Assembly: GCA_025934135.1 (NCBI GenBank)
Contig: JAICYR010000011.1
Span: 1-38,225, forward strand
DNA length: 38,225 nucleotides
DNA from: Acidobacteriaceae bacterium
GTDB lineage: Bacteria > Acidobacteriota > Terriglobia > Terriglobales > Acidobacteriaceae
Direction: 5' to 3'
This document shows, piece by piece, positions 1-6,661 of this stretch. The notes below the pieces were generated by a model. The model was given only the letters and a program-made list of their open reading frames with translations, made no database searches and was not told where the DNA came from. Position numbers and translations under genes: made by a program. How positions within the stretch are numbered: position 1 is the stretch's first letter; each line of letters opens with the position of its first letter.

Positions 1-552
1 GTAGATGATGCCGGGAGTGGTGAGGGCGATGGACTGCGTCTGGTAGTCGCGACCCAGCCCCTTGCGCAGATCGATGCGTCCGTGGTCGCCGAAGCTGGGG
101 ATCGGCTTGCCGGTGGCGGGATCCAGCGCGTAGAGGTAATTCATGACGCCAGCGAAAAGCCGCGCGTCCTTGCCGTCGGTCCAGTAGGTGACGCCGCGCG
201 TGGGTTGGCTACTGGCAATTCCGGAATCGAATTTCCAGATCAGCCGGCCCGTGGCGGCATCGAGCGCGATCACTTTTTGGGTGGGCGTGTAGGCGTAGAG
301 AACGTGCCCCACGATGACGGGACTTGTCTGCAGGCTGCCCCGTTCTCCGGTGTCGAACTTCCAAGCCACCCGCAGTTTTGCAACGTTGCCACGGTTGATC
401 TGCTTGAGCGGAGAATAGTGATCGCCAGCGGGCTGGCCGCCATATACCGGCCAATCCACTGTGCGCGTTTGCGATGACGCTGTTTCAGACAAAATGGCAA
501 TCGCGCCCGCGCACAGGAATGTGATGGTAAGCCAGAGAATTCGTGTTTTCAT
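1..552 (-). CDS. PQQ-dependent quinoprotein dehydrogenase, N-terminal part (cut by window edge)
   Basis: The minus-strand frame is open from an ATG at 552 to the window edge, giving 184 residues with no stop, so the C-terminal part lies outside. Residues 1-28 form a signal peptide (basic MKTR, hydrophobic stretch, SSQT near the cleavage site), which places the enzyme in the periplasm. After it come DWPVYGGQPAGDHYSPL and INRGNVAKLRVAWKFDTGE, the typical opening of soluble and membrane quinoprotein glucose/alcohol dehydrogenases. Two WD-like propeller blades follow (VIALDAATGRLIWKFD and LYALDPATGKPIPSFG). Family knowledge: these eight-bladed propellers bind PQQ and oxidise sugars or alcohols, passing electrons to the respiratory chain. 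The substrate cannot be told from this fragment, and the PQQ and metal ligands lie further on. No clear Shine-Dalgarno was seen. It is divergent from the pseudouridine synthase gene. Confidence 0.85.
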   Translation of the reverse strand, partial: MKTRILWLTITFLCAGAIAILSETASSQTRTVDWPVYGGQPAGDHYSPLKQINRGNVAKLRVAWKFDTGERGSLQTSPVIVGHVLYAYTPTQKVIALDAATGRLIWKFDSGIASSQPTRGVTYWTDGKDARLFAGVMNYLYALDPATGKPIPSFGDHGRIDLRKGLGRDYQTQSIALTTPGIIY

Positions 553-730
553 TTGCGAATTGCGCTCAGTTCGCTGGGGACGCCCTTGCGGGCATCGCTT
601 TCATCGGTGATGCAGGAGTAGCGCCAAGAAGCCCACAGGTGGTTCATCCCCGTATCTTAGCTCCTGAATCCAGTGTGGCTCGAAGCCCAGCGACTCCTTT
701 TGCAGATTCCATCGTCTAGACTCTATCTGA

Positions 731-1627
731 ATGCTCAACCGAGGTTATGCCTACACCACAATCATCAGCAGCAAGCACCGTGGACAAACTCTGCTCTCCC
801 ACCTGGCAAGCCTTTACCCTCACTCAACCCCAATGGCGTGGCAACAAAGACTGAATGGCGGCGAAGTCACGCTCAACGGCGTCGTCGCCACGGGAAGCGA
901 ATCGATCACTATAGGCCAAACCCTCATTTGGTACCGTCCACCCTGGATTGAACCAGATGCACCTCGGCACTTCGAAGTCCTATTCGATGACCCTTATCTA
1001 TTGGCCGTCAACAAACCCAGCGGGCTGCCAACCCTCCCCGGCAGCGGCTTTTTGGAAAACACCCTCCTGCGCCTGGTGCAAAAACATAGCCCGAACGCAA
1101 ACCCTGTCCATCGGTTGGGCCGAGCCACCAGTGGGATCGTCCTCTTCGCTAAAACAGCGCAGGCGGCCTCGAATCTGCAGGCAAACTGGAATACTTCCAA
1201 AATTCAAAAAATCTACCGGGCGCTGGCTCAAAAGATTGCGCTGCAGGACAGCTATGAAATCCTCACCCCCATCGGCCTCGTGCCGCACCCGTCCATCGGC
1301 TCCGTATGGGCCGCCAGTCCAAGTGGCAAAACGTCAAAGTCATTGGCAAGAGTGATCTCACGCACCACAAGCACCACAACGTTTGAGGTAAGCCTATTCT
1401 CGGGCCGCCCTCATCAAATCAGAATCCATCTGGCATCGATCGGCCATCCCCTGGTTGGCGATCCTCTATACAGTGTGTCCGGCCAGCCTCTTGAAAACAA
1501 CCCCGGCCTCCCCGGCGATGGAGGATATTTCCTGCACGCCCAATTTCTGAAAATCCAACACCCCATCACCGGAGAACAGATCCATCTTGAGGCGGCTTTG
1601 CCGTTGGATTTCTCACTGCATCAGTAG
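731..1627 (+). CDS. RluA-family RNA pseudouridine synthase (Asp-less active-site motif)
   Basis: The 298-aa protein has an S4-like RNA-binding region at about residues 15-70 (QRLNGGEVTLNGVVA) and then a pseudouridine synthase fold: LLAVNKPSGLPTLPGSG at about 93-109, the central motif PVHRLGRATSGIVLFAKT at about 125-142, and GRPHQIRIHLASIGHPLVGDPLY near 225-250. These are the RluA-family landmarks, so the expected job is isomerising uridine to pseudouridine in rRNA or tRNA. The odd point is residue 130. The family motif is HRLDxxTSG, where Asp is the catalytic nucleophile, and here the codon is GGC (Gly). From memory, a plant-type RluA subgroup also has HRLGRGTSG and a similar LPGG segment, so this may be a recognised subgroup rather than a dead enzyme. 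The target RNA is unknown. The gene stands alone and converges on the glycosidase gene. Confidence 0.85.
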   Translation: MLNRGYAYTTIISSKHRGQTLLSHLASLYPHSTPMAWQQRLNGGEVTLNGVVATGSESITIGQTLIWYRPPWIEPDAPRHFEVLFDDPYLLAVNKPSGLPTLPGSGFLENTLLRLVQKHSPNANPVHRLGRATSGIVLFAKTAQAASNLQANWNTSKIQKIYRALAQKIALQDSYEILTPIGLVPHPSIGSVWAASPSGKTSKSLARVISRTTSTTTFEVSLFSGRPHQIRIHLASIGHPLVGDPLYSVSGQPLENNPGLPGDGGYFLHAQFLKIQHPITGEQIHLEAALPLDFSLHQ

Positions 1628-1684
1628 GTTCACGGCGGGGATCCCAATCAGGGTGGCCGTTGAATTCCGATGCGCATCCTGAAG

Positions 1685-2905
1685 TTACAGCGTGCTTGGC
1701 TTCCAGCCCATCCAGTCGAGGAGCCACTGCCAGGTTATATCGTCACTAGGATTTATCGGCGGCGCAGGAGGACTGGTTTTGGGCAGTGTCATCGCTTTGC
1801 CGCCGTAGGTCTTAGCCAACTGTTGGAACGCTCTTCCTTGCTGTTTCACCTTACCGTCGTTATGCAGGAGTCCCAGCGAATACTCGACCGGATTGAAGTC
1901 GAACTTGTGATCGACATCGTGGCTGTCCCAGTACGTGAACCAGCTTGTGCCTTGATCCATGGCCGCGTGAACCGCTCTTTCCAGCCACTCGGCCTGCTGC
2001 CGTTCAGTGTTTGAGGCGATGCAAGTGTTGAACTCCTCGGCCCAGACGGGCTTCTGTGAGTCACCTGCATAGGACTGGATGAGTGCTGCCATCGCTGCGA
2101 GCAGCTTCACGCTGGGCGGCTCCATGGGACCGCCATACTTGAGCGATCCAGTCCAGTACGGATAGCAGTGCATGGATGGAAAGGGGCGCGCCGCCAGCGC
2201 CTTCTGGGAGAATGTGTTGGTCTCGAACCACGGTTGGTGGTCAACTCCGTTCACGTGGATGCGCCCAGGCGTTACGGATTCCATCAACCTGAACATTCGA
2301 GCCATCCATACGTCTCCCACAGCGGGATCGGCTCTCCAGCAGGTGTTAAGCTCATTTCCGAAGTCGAAGCCGATGAGATTCTTGTGCGGATTTACAGTTC
2401 GCGCAAGCTCCTTCATGAATAGCTCCTGGGCCGTCCATATCTCGGGATCGTCGTAGAAGGCGGCCCCGGGCTTGTTGAACGGCGGGAGGAAAAACCATCC
2501 GCTGAGTTGACCGGTGAAGACAGTGACGACGGCGTCTAGGTTGCGCGATGCCATCATCGTGAGCAGTTGATCCAGCCTCTCCAGTTGCGCGGGATCGATC
2601 CATCTGAGATTGGGCTGAAAATACGGCCAAATGAGCATGATTCGAAGGTGATCCGCGCCCAGTCCGGCTATGGAGTCCAGATCCCGTTCAATCGGATCGG
2701 TGTTCCAATCATTCCAGCAGAACCACCAGTTGCGGGATGGCGTGTAGTTGACTCCGAAGCGGTAACGAAAAACATCAAAACGCTGACTTGAGTCCACGCC
2801 CGAAGCCTGCGATCTTACTGGCTCTCCGCTCAGGATCGAACTGTCCGCGAATGTGCTTGATGCAATGGTGCTGAGGCTCTTCGTAATGAAATCGCGCCGA
2901 TGCAT
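1685..2905 (-). CDS. Secreted GH5-like glycoside hydrolase (cellulase/mannanase clan)
   Basis: The 406-aa protein begins MHRRDFITKS followed by a short Ala/Ser-rich stretch, a Tat-like twin-arginine export signal (RRDFI). The body looks like a clan GH-A (beta/alpha)8 hydrolase: GVNYTPSRNWWFCWNDW near residue 51, HLRIMLIWPYFQP near 86, IGFDFGNELNTCW near 178-190 with the N184-E185 acid/base pair, and KPVWAEEFNTC near 285-295 supplying the probable nucleophile (E290 or E291). W326 in SWFTYWDSHD fits the strand 8 tryptophan. Family knowledge points to a retaining beta-glycosidase acting on a beta-linked polysaccharide or glycoside, and COG3934-type endo-mannanase is as likely as cellulase. The substrate cannot be read from the sequence. 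No carbohydrate-binding module is present and there are no partner genes nearby. Confidence 0.75.
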   Translation of the reverse strand: MHRRDFITKSLSTIASSTFADSSILSGEPVRSQASGVDSSQRFDVFRYRFGVNYTPSRNWWFCWNDWNTDPIERDLDSIAGLGADHLRIMLIWPYFQPNLRWIDPAQLERLDQLLTMMASRNLDAVVTVFTGQLSGWFFLPPFNKPGAAFYDDPEIWTAQELFMKELARTVNPHKNLIGFDFGNELNTCWRADPAVGDVWMARMFRLMESVTPGRIHVNGVDHQPWFETNTFSQKALAARPFPSMHCYPYWTGSLKYGGPMEPPSVKLLAAMAALIQSYAGDSQKPVWAEEFNTCIASNTERQQAEWLERAVHAAMDQGTSWFTYWDSHDVDHKFDFNPVEYSLGLLHNDGKVKQQGRAFQQLAKTYGGKAMTLPKTSPPAPPINPSDDITWQWLLDWMGWKPSTL

Positions 2906-3228
2906 GCTTCCTCTTTGATCAATTTTGACCGAAGACTAACAATTCGATAGCTCCCCCAAAGGATACCTCCCGGTAGGCTGGTTGCTCCACCCTGGGGTTC
3001 ATGAGGAGGTTTGCAAATCCATTCGCGAAAACCTCTCAAAGTGCTGGAATGCGCTACGTACCGCAAGTAGGCTAGCATGCAGGGATGTCTCACATTTCCC
3101 CGGAAAGGCGAGCGGCGAATGCGGTCGCGGTCTATTGGGCGAATCCGTGCTTCAGCACCCTTCGGCACCCTCGGAGGAGGCATGAGGCCGGAATCGACTC
3201 TTGTAAGTCTTTTGTTTTCTGGATGATA
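2906..3228. other. Intergenic region between glycosidase gene and tRNA-Val
   Basis: These 323 bases lie upstream of the glycosidase gene and downstream of the tRNA gene, both of which read leftward. They probably hold the glycosidase promoter. I saw no convincing protein gene, no strong terminator and no repeat. A strong Shine-Dalgarno-like GGAGGAGG precedes an ATG at 3181 on the plus strand, but that frame stops after 14 codons. Confidence 0.5.
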
Positions 3229-3305
3229 TGGTAGGCACGAGGAGACTCGAACTCCTGACCTCTACCGTGTCAAGGTAGCGCTCTAACCAACTGAGCTACG
3301 CGCCT
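3229..3305 (-). tRNA. tRNA-Val (anticodon GAC), CCA encoded
   Basis: Read on the minus strand, the sequence folds as a full cloverleaf. The 7-bp acceptor stem is AGGCGCG/CGTGCCT (one G-U pair), followed by a D-arm containing AGCTCAGTTGGTTAGAGC. The anticodon stem CTACC/GGTAG closes the loop TTGACAC, so the anticodon is GAC (valine, GUC/GUU codons). The T-arm is AGGAG-TTCGAGT-CTCCT. The discriminator is A and the 3' CCA is encoded (3229-3231). The gene stands alone, with no second tRNA next to it and no integrase nearby. Confidence 0.97.
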
Positions 3306-3466
3306 GTCTCAATCTTTGCCGCAGGCCAAAATTCCCAGATCCGGCACCTCAGCAAATCGCGGAACAAGGGCTTGTCCCGTCCTCACATTGTAACAAAATC
3401 GTCTCCACTTTTAATTCAGTAACTTTGCACGCGCAATCGCCTGAATAATGTGGAAAATAAAGGGAC

Positions 3467-4183
3467 ATGACACTTCCCGAACGGATCGACGCGCTGCGGA
3501 AAACCAGGCTTTTCGGCAATGCTCCGGACAAGGCGCTGCAATCGCTCGCCCAGTGCGCCATGGAGCACCGTCTGCAATCCGGAGAAATCCTGTTCCTCGG
3601 CGGCGATCCGGCGCGCGGGCTTTACGTCGCCGTCTCCGGGGCGTTGCGCGCTTTCAGAGAAAGCGAAGAGGGTCGCGAGCAAACTATTCACGTGGAGCGC
3701 GCCGGAGCCACCTTCGCGGAGGTCCCGGTCTTCGATGATGGCCCTTACCCCTCCACCGTGATTGCAGAGGAGGACTCGCTCGTTCTCTTCGTGAAGAAGG
3801 AAGACGTCCGGCGCTTTCTGCTGGAGAATCCCGAGGCTGCGCTTTCAGCCCTCAGCCTTATGGCTTCGCGCTTGCGGAAGGTGACGCAACTACTGGAGCA
3901 GCTTTCTCTACAGGACGTGGCACAGCGGCTGGCTGTGATGCTGATGGAGGAAGCGAGCGCCCGGGGGAAATTTCAAGATGGCGTGTCTTTCTCCCTGCCA
4001 GACTCCCACCAGAGGATCGCTGCCCGCCTTGGTTCCGTGCGCGAGGTCATCACACGCATCCTGCACCGGTTCATCAACGAGCACCTTATTGAAGTTCGTG
4101 GGCACCGCGTTGTTGTTCTCAACGCAGCCGGCTTGCGGGCGAAGACGAAAATGGCTCCGCCCCGCGCTTCTCATCGCCCGTAG
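3467..4183 (+). CDS. Crp/Fnr-family transcriptional regulator
   Basis: The 238-aa protein has an N-terminal cyclic-nucleotide-binding-like beta barrel (about 12-125, with SGEILFLGGDPARGLYVAVSG), a dimerisation helix (about 125-155) and a C-terminal winged HTH_CRP domain (about 155-220). The recognition helix GSVREVITRILHRF carries R192, E193 and R197. These match the R180-E181-R185 set of E. coli CRP that reads TGTGA, rather than the V/E/S/R set of FNR. There is only one cysteine (C30), so an FNR-type 4Fe-4S sensor is not expected, and the ligand is unknown. An AAAGGG element precedes the ATG. The gene converges with the molybdopterin-cytochrome gene 13 bp away. A matching TGTGA-N6-TCACA site lies at 6231-6246, so I infer it controls that block. 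Confidence 0.9.
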   Translation: MTLPERIDALRKTRLFGNAPDKALQSLAQCAMEHRLQSGEILFLGGDPARGLYVAVSGALRAFRESEEGREQTIHVERAGATFAEVPVFDDGPYPSTVIAEEDSLVLFVKKEDVRRFLLENPEAALSALSLMASRLRKVTQLLEQLSLQDVAQRLAVMLMEEASARGKFQDGVSFSLPDSHQRIAARLGSVREVITRILHRFINEHLIEVRGHRVVVLNAAGLRAKTKMAPPRASHRP

Positions 4184-4196
4184 CTTTCCCCGGGCA

Positions 4197-5864
4197 TCAG
4201 ATGTTGGGCAGCAGGTCGAAGTATTCGTCGTCCTCGTTCTTGCCGCCTTCGCCCTTGCCTACTAATTTCTCCGACTCGATGAACTCGATGCGCTCGATCC
4301 ACTTCACCATTTTGTAGCCAAGCTGGTTTTCCACCCGCAGCCGCAGCGGAGCGCCGTAGACTTCCGGAAGCCGCTCGCCATTCATTCGCGTCGCCAGCAG
4401 GCATTGCGGCTTCAACACATTTTCCATGCTCTGCGTGTCGTAATAAGAGCCGCCATAAAGCGCCGGGCCAAAGGAGTAAAACGCGACTGTCCCGGCCTGT
4501 GACTTCGGGCGCACCAACGCGATCAGCTTGTCCATCGGAAGTCCGCCCCACTTTGCGATGCCGCTCCAACCCTGGATGCAGTGGTGCATGGTGATGTGAT
4601 CGACTTCGCCCAGCTTTTCGATATCGGCGAGCGAAAGCTCGACCGGATTCTCAACCAGCCCGCCTACTTTGAGCTTGAAGTCGCGAAAATCATTCGCGGC
4701 CAGCCTCTTCCATTCCTCGCTCACCGGCATTTTTCCGTTGGGCCAGAAGTATGGCGAAATGTCCTGCTCGGTGTAGCCTGGCTGGGGCTTCAGTTTGTTC
4801 AGCGTCAGCAACTGCATGGGATAGGTCACGAACTTCAGCGCGTGCTGCAGCCCTCGCGGATGGTTCCATGAAATGTAATGCGCCACCACCCATGAGAAGA
4901 AAACCACCGCAATGCCGATAAATCCCAGGATCATGCCCAGACTTTGCTGGTTATCCGTTCCCAAGACGATGTGGTTCATGTTGCGTCTGAACCCCGTCAT
5001 GGCCACCAGCGTGACATGCACGATGATGAACGCGAAAAAACTCAGCATCGTTAGGAAGTGAATGGACCGGGCCGACTGCCTGCCTCCGAACAGCCGCGCG
5101 TACGAGGGAAAGCGGTTCACCACCGCTGGCGACATGGCAATACCGGTCAGAATTGCCGCTGGCCCAAACACAAACACCACGGCGAAGTACGCAATCTGCT
5201 GCAGCGCGTTATAGCCATAGAACCCGTTGGGTTCGGGCGGCAAATTGAACGTCGAGTAATGCACCCAGGTATTCCACGCCTGAAGCAGCACTACCGACGA
5301 CGTGGGCACAATCCGTCGCCACTGCTCCGTATCGAAAAGCATGATGATGAAAAATATCCCCGTGATGATGAACCCATGCACGTCGATAAAATGCCAGACC
5401 CGCGCAACGCCAATCGTGTGGCGATAGCCGGGTGTGCCCACCAGCGGCGTGATGTACCGGGCGTCATCTTTTGCTGTCCACACGCGGTCGCGCGGCACCT
5501 TCAGCGGAGTGAACCGAATCCATTCTGTCCCCGGCGTGCAGTCGTCGTTGAAGTAGAGGCGCGGGTGGTCCATCAGGATGGAAATGCCGCTGCGGATCAG
5601 CATCATGACAAAAAGAAAATTAAAGAAATGAGAGTAGCGCACCCAAAGCGGAAATCCATGCGGCCCCGCGAAGTTGTTTGGATAGGTTTGCGGAACCGGA
5701 GGAATGTGAGGTAGCCCGCCAATTGCGACCTGGATCCACGAGGCAACAATCACCGCCAGAATCGCGGAACCGGTCCCGATCAAAATGCTCGGGCGAATCC
5801 ATATCCGAAACCGGCGGTCCGGCGGATAGTGTACTGCCTCGTGTGCGGCATCAAACGAAACCAT
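4197..5864 (-). CDS. Cytochrome b561-type membrane protein fused to sulfite-oxidase-type molybdopterin domain
   Basis: The 555-aa protein is a two-part fusion. Residues 1 to about 350 contain around six membrane segments (for example LIGTGSAILAVIVASWI, HFFNFLFVMMLIRSGISIL, VHGFIITGIFFIIMLF, FVFGPAAILTGIAM). Their intramembrane histidines (SHFF, WHFIDVHGF, IHFLTMLSFFAFIIVHV) are typical of di-haem cytochrome b561 / hydrogenase cytochrome b subunits. Residues from about 385 resemble the oxidoreductase molybdopterin domain of sulfite oxidase and MsrP/YedY: VENPVELSLADI, then HHCIQGWSGIAKWGG, in which C429 is the expected Mo ligand, then YGAPLRLRVENQLGYK and KWIERIEFI. I infer electron exchange between a quinone pool and a molybdopterin substrate on one side of the membrane. 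The substrate is unknown. GAGG sits 6 nt before the ATG. It lies 55 bp behind the ferredoxin gene, probably in one operon. No Tat signal precedes the Mo domain. Confidence 0.85.
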   Translation of the reverse strand: MVSFDAAHEAVHYPPDRRFRIWIRPSILIGTGSAILAVIVASWIQVAIGGLPHIPPVPQTYPNNFAGPHGFPLWVRYSHFFNFLFVMMLIRSGISILMDHPRLYFNDDCTPGTEWIRFTPLKVPRDRVWTAKDDARYITPLVGTPGYRHTIGVARVWHFIDVHGFIITGIFFIIMLFDTEQWRRIVPTSSVVLLQAWNTWVHYSTFNLPPEPNGFYGYNALQQIAYFAVVFVFGPAAILTGIAMSPAVVNRFPSYARLFGGRQSARSIHFLTMLSFFAFIIVHVTLVAMTGFRRNMNHIVLGTDNQQSLGMILGFIGIAVVFFSWVVAHYISWNHPRGLQHALKFVTYPMQLLTLNKLKPQPGYTEQDISPYFWPNGKMPVSEEWKRLAANDFRDFKLKVGGLVENPVELSLADIEKLGEVDHITMHHCIQGWSGIAKWGGLPMDKLIALVRPKSQAGTVAFYSFGPALYGGSYYDTQSMENVLKPQCLLATRMNGERLPEVYGAPLRLRVENQLGYKMVKWIERIEFIESEKLVGKGEGGKNEDDEYFDLLPNI

Positions 5865-5919
5865 AAATTCCTCACTGGAAGAACTGCGGCTCTTACATTC
5901 AGCTTAAGGCATGAACGCG

Positions 5920-6180
5920 CTAGCGCCCGTAATGGTCAGCGTTAATCTTCGCGAATCCCTTCCACGCATCCGGCAGATCGTCCACCGCGAAAATGGCCGA
6001 CACCGGGCACACAGGCACGCAGGCTCCGCAGTCAATGCACTCCACCGGATCAATATAAAGTTGCGGCGCGCCTTCAAAGTCCGCCTCCTTCTTGCCGGGA
6101 TGAATGCAGTCCACAGGGCAGGCATCCACGCACGCCGTGTCTTTCACATCAATGCAAGGTTGGGCAATTACGTAGGCCAT
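5920..6180 (-). CDS. 7Fe ([3Fe-4S][4Fe-4S]) ferredoxin
   Basis: The 86-aa protein starts MAYVIAQPCIDVKDTACVDA and has cysteines 9, 17, 21 and 25 plus 48, 51, 54 and 58 (CIDCGACVPVCP). In the first cluster motif the second cysteine of the usual CxxCxxC is absent (the C9-to-C17 spacing is filled by IDVKDTA). This is the signature of FdxA-like seven-iron ferredoxins with one 3Fe and one 4Fe cluster. About ten extra residues (GKKEADFEGAPQ) sit between the motifs, as in several acidobacterial and cyanobacterial homologues as I recall them. It is a soluble low-potential electron carrier. It is the first gene of a probable two-gene operon with the molybdopterin-cytochrome fusion, and its start is about 50 bp from the Crp-like palindrome. 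Its direct redox partner is inferred from position only. Confidence 0.93.
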   Translation of the reverse strand: MAYVIAQPCIDVKDTACVDACPVDCIHPGKKEADFEGAPQLYIDPVECIDCGACVPVCPVSAIFAVDDLPDAWKGFAKINADHYGR

Positions 6181-6194
6181 AGCTCAAATACCTC

Positions 6195-6206
6195 TCATCT
6201 AGATGA
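6195..6206. promoter_or_regulatory. Perfect 12-bp palindrome in ferredoxin leader
   Basis: TCATCTAGATGA is a perfect palindrome 15 bp before the ferredoxin ATG. An overlapping CTCATC/GATGAG pair (6194-6199, 6205-6210) could form a small hairpin in the leader RNA. It may be a second operator or a translation-control hairpin, or chance. No strong Shine-Dalgarno is visible for the ferredoxin gene, which makes a leader element more plausible. Confidence 0.3.
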
Positions 6207-6230
6207 TGAGTCCCCGCCTGCACGGAGCGC

Positions 6231-6246
6231 TGTGACCACGGTCACA
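6231..6246. promoter_or_regulatory. Crp-like operator TGTGA-N6-TCACA
   Basis: TGTGACCACGGTCACA matches the E. coli CRP half-site consensus at all ten outer positions and is symmetrical except for the two centre bases. It lies between the divergent ferredoxin (start 6180) and zinc-ribbon (start 6311) genes. On the plus strand a weak -10 candidate, GATAAA (6266-6271), would place the transcription start near 6279, so the palindrome would be centred near -41, the class II activator position. The R-E-x3-R recognition helix of the regulator encoded at 3467-4183 predicts this sequence. Occupancy is inferred. Confidence 0.65.
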
Positions 6247-6299
6247 GAATCGGCAGGCCTATCTGGATAAATTGACTAAGGAGATAGGGTGCCTTGCGG

Positions 6300-6308
6300 A
6301 AGGAGGAG
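6300..6308 (+). promoter_or_regulatory. Strong ribosome binding site deciding the zinc-ribbon start
   Basis: AAGGAGGAG is close to a full anti-16S match, with the GGAGG core 4 nt before the ATG at 6311. It argues against the upstream in-frame ATG at 6272, which has no comparable element. Confidence 0.7.
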
Positions 6309-6310
6309 CA

Positions 6311-6604
6311 ATGGTCCAGAAATGCGCCAATCCTCAATGCGAAGCTGAGTTCCGCTACGCCAGCCGCGGCCGTGTATTTTCGTTTGAACTTCGACACCCA
6401 AAAGCGCCATGCCATGATGTTCCGCGCGCCATCTGCGATAGAAAGCCGTCGCACGCGACTGTCCACTTCTGGCTCTGCGAACGCTGCTGCTCGAAGTTCA
6501 CCCTGAGGTTCGCAATAGAAACGGGACTCTCCCTGGTGCCGCGACCAAACCCACATCACCAATACCGAAATGAATCGCACGGCGCGAACCCGGCGGCCTG
6601 GTGA
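6311..6604 (+). CDS. Small zinc-ribbon-like protein of unknown function
   Basis: I chose the ATG at 6311 because AAGGAGGAG (6300-6308) sits just before it; the frame is open further upstream to 6272. The 97-aa product starts MVQKCANPQCEAEF and later has HFWLCERCCSKFTLRF. The C5-x4-C10 and C56-x2-C59 (plus C60) knuckles look like a split zinc ribbon, with additional C34 and C42 between them. I do not recognise a named family. It could be a regulator, a nucleic-acid-binding protein or an adaptor. It lies directly downstream of the Crp-like site and 57 bp before the methyltransferase gene in the same orientation, so co-transcription is likely. The polar, low-complexity C-terminal tail (PNPHHQYRNESHGANPAAW) is probably disordered. 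Confidence 0.75.
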   Translation: MVQKCANPQCEAEFRYASRGRVFSFELRHPKAPCHDVPRAICDRKPSHATVHFWLCERCCSKFTLRFAIETGLSLVPRPNPHHQYRNESHGANPAAW

Positions 6605-6661
6605 CTTAGGTCCTATATCGCCGGACAGAAACGATCAATCATAAACTCAGGAGCAACCACA

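Noticed and set aside
2830-3183. 117-aa minus-strand frame overlapping the glycosidase start
   Set aside because: It overlaps a real gene in another frame, is Arg/Ser/Pro-rich and has no ribosome site or motif.
3181-3225. 14-codon frame with a strong Shine-Dalgarno before ATG at 3181
   Set aside because: It is too short to judge and has no regulated gene downstream in the same direction, because the tRNA is on the other strand. Most likely chance.
4176-4195. GCCCG/CGGGC hairpin between the convergent Crp-like and molybdopterin-cytochrome genes
   Set aside because: The stem is 5 bp, partly inside coding sequence, and lacks a T-run on both sides.
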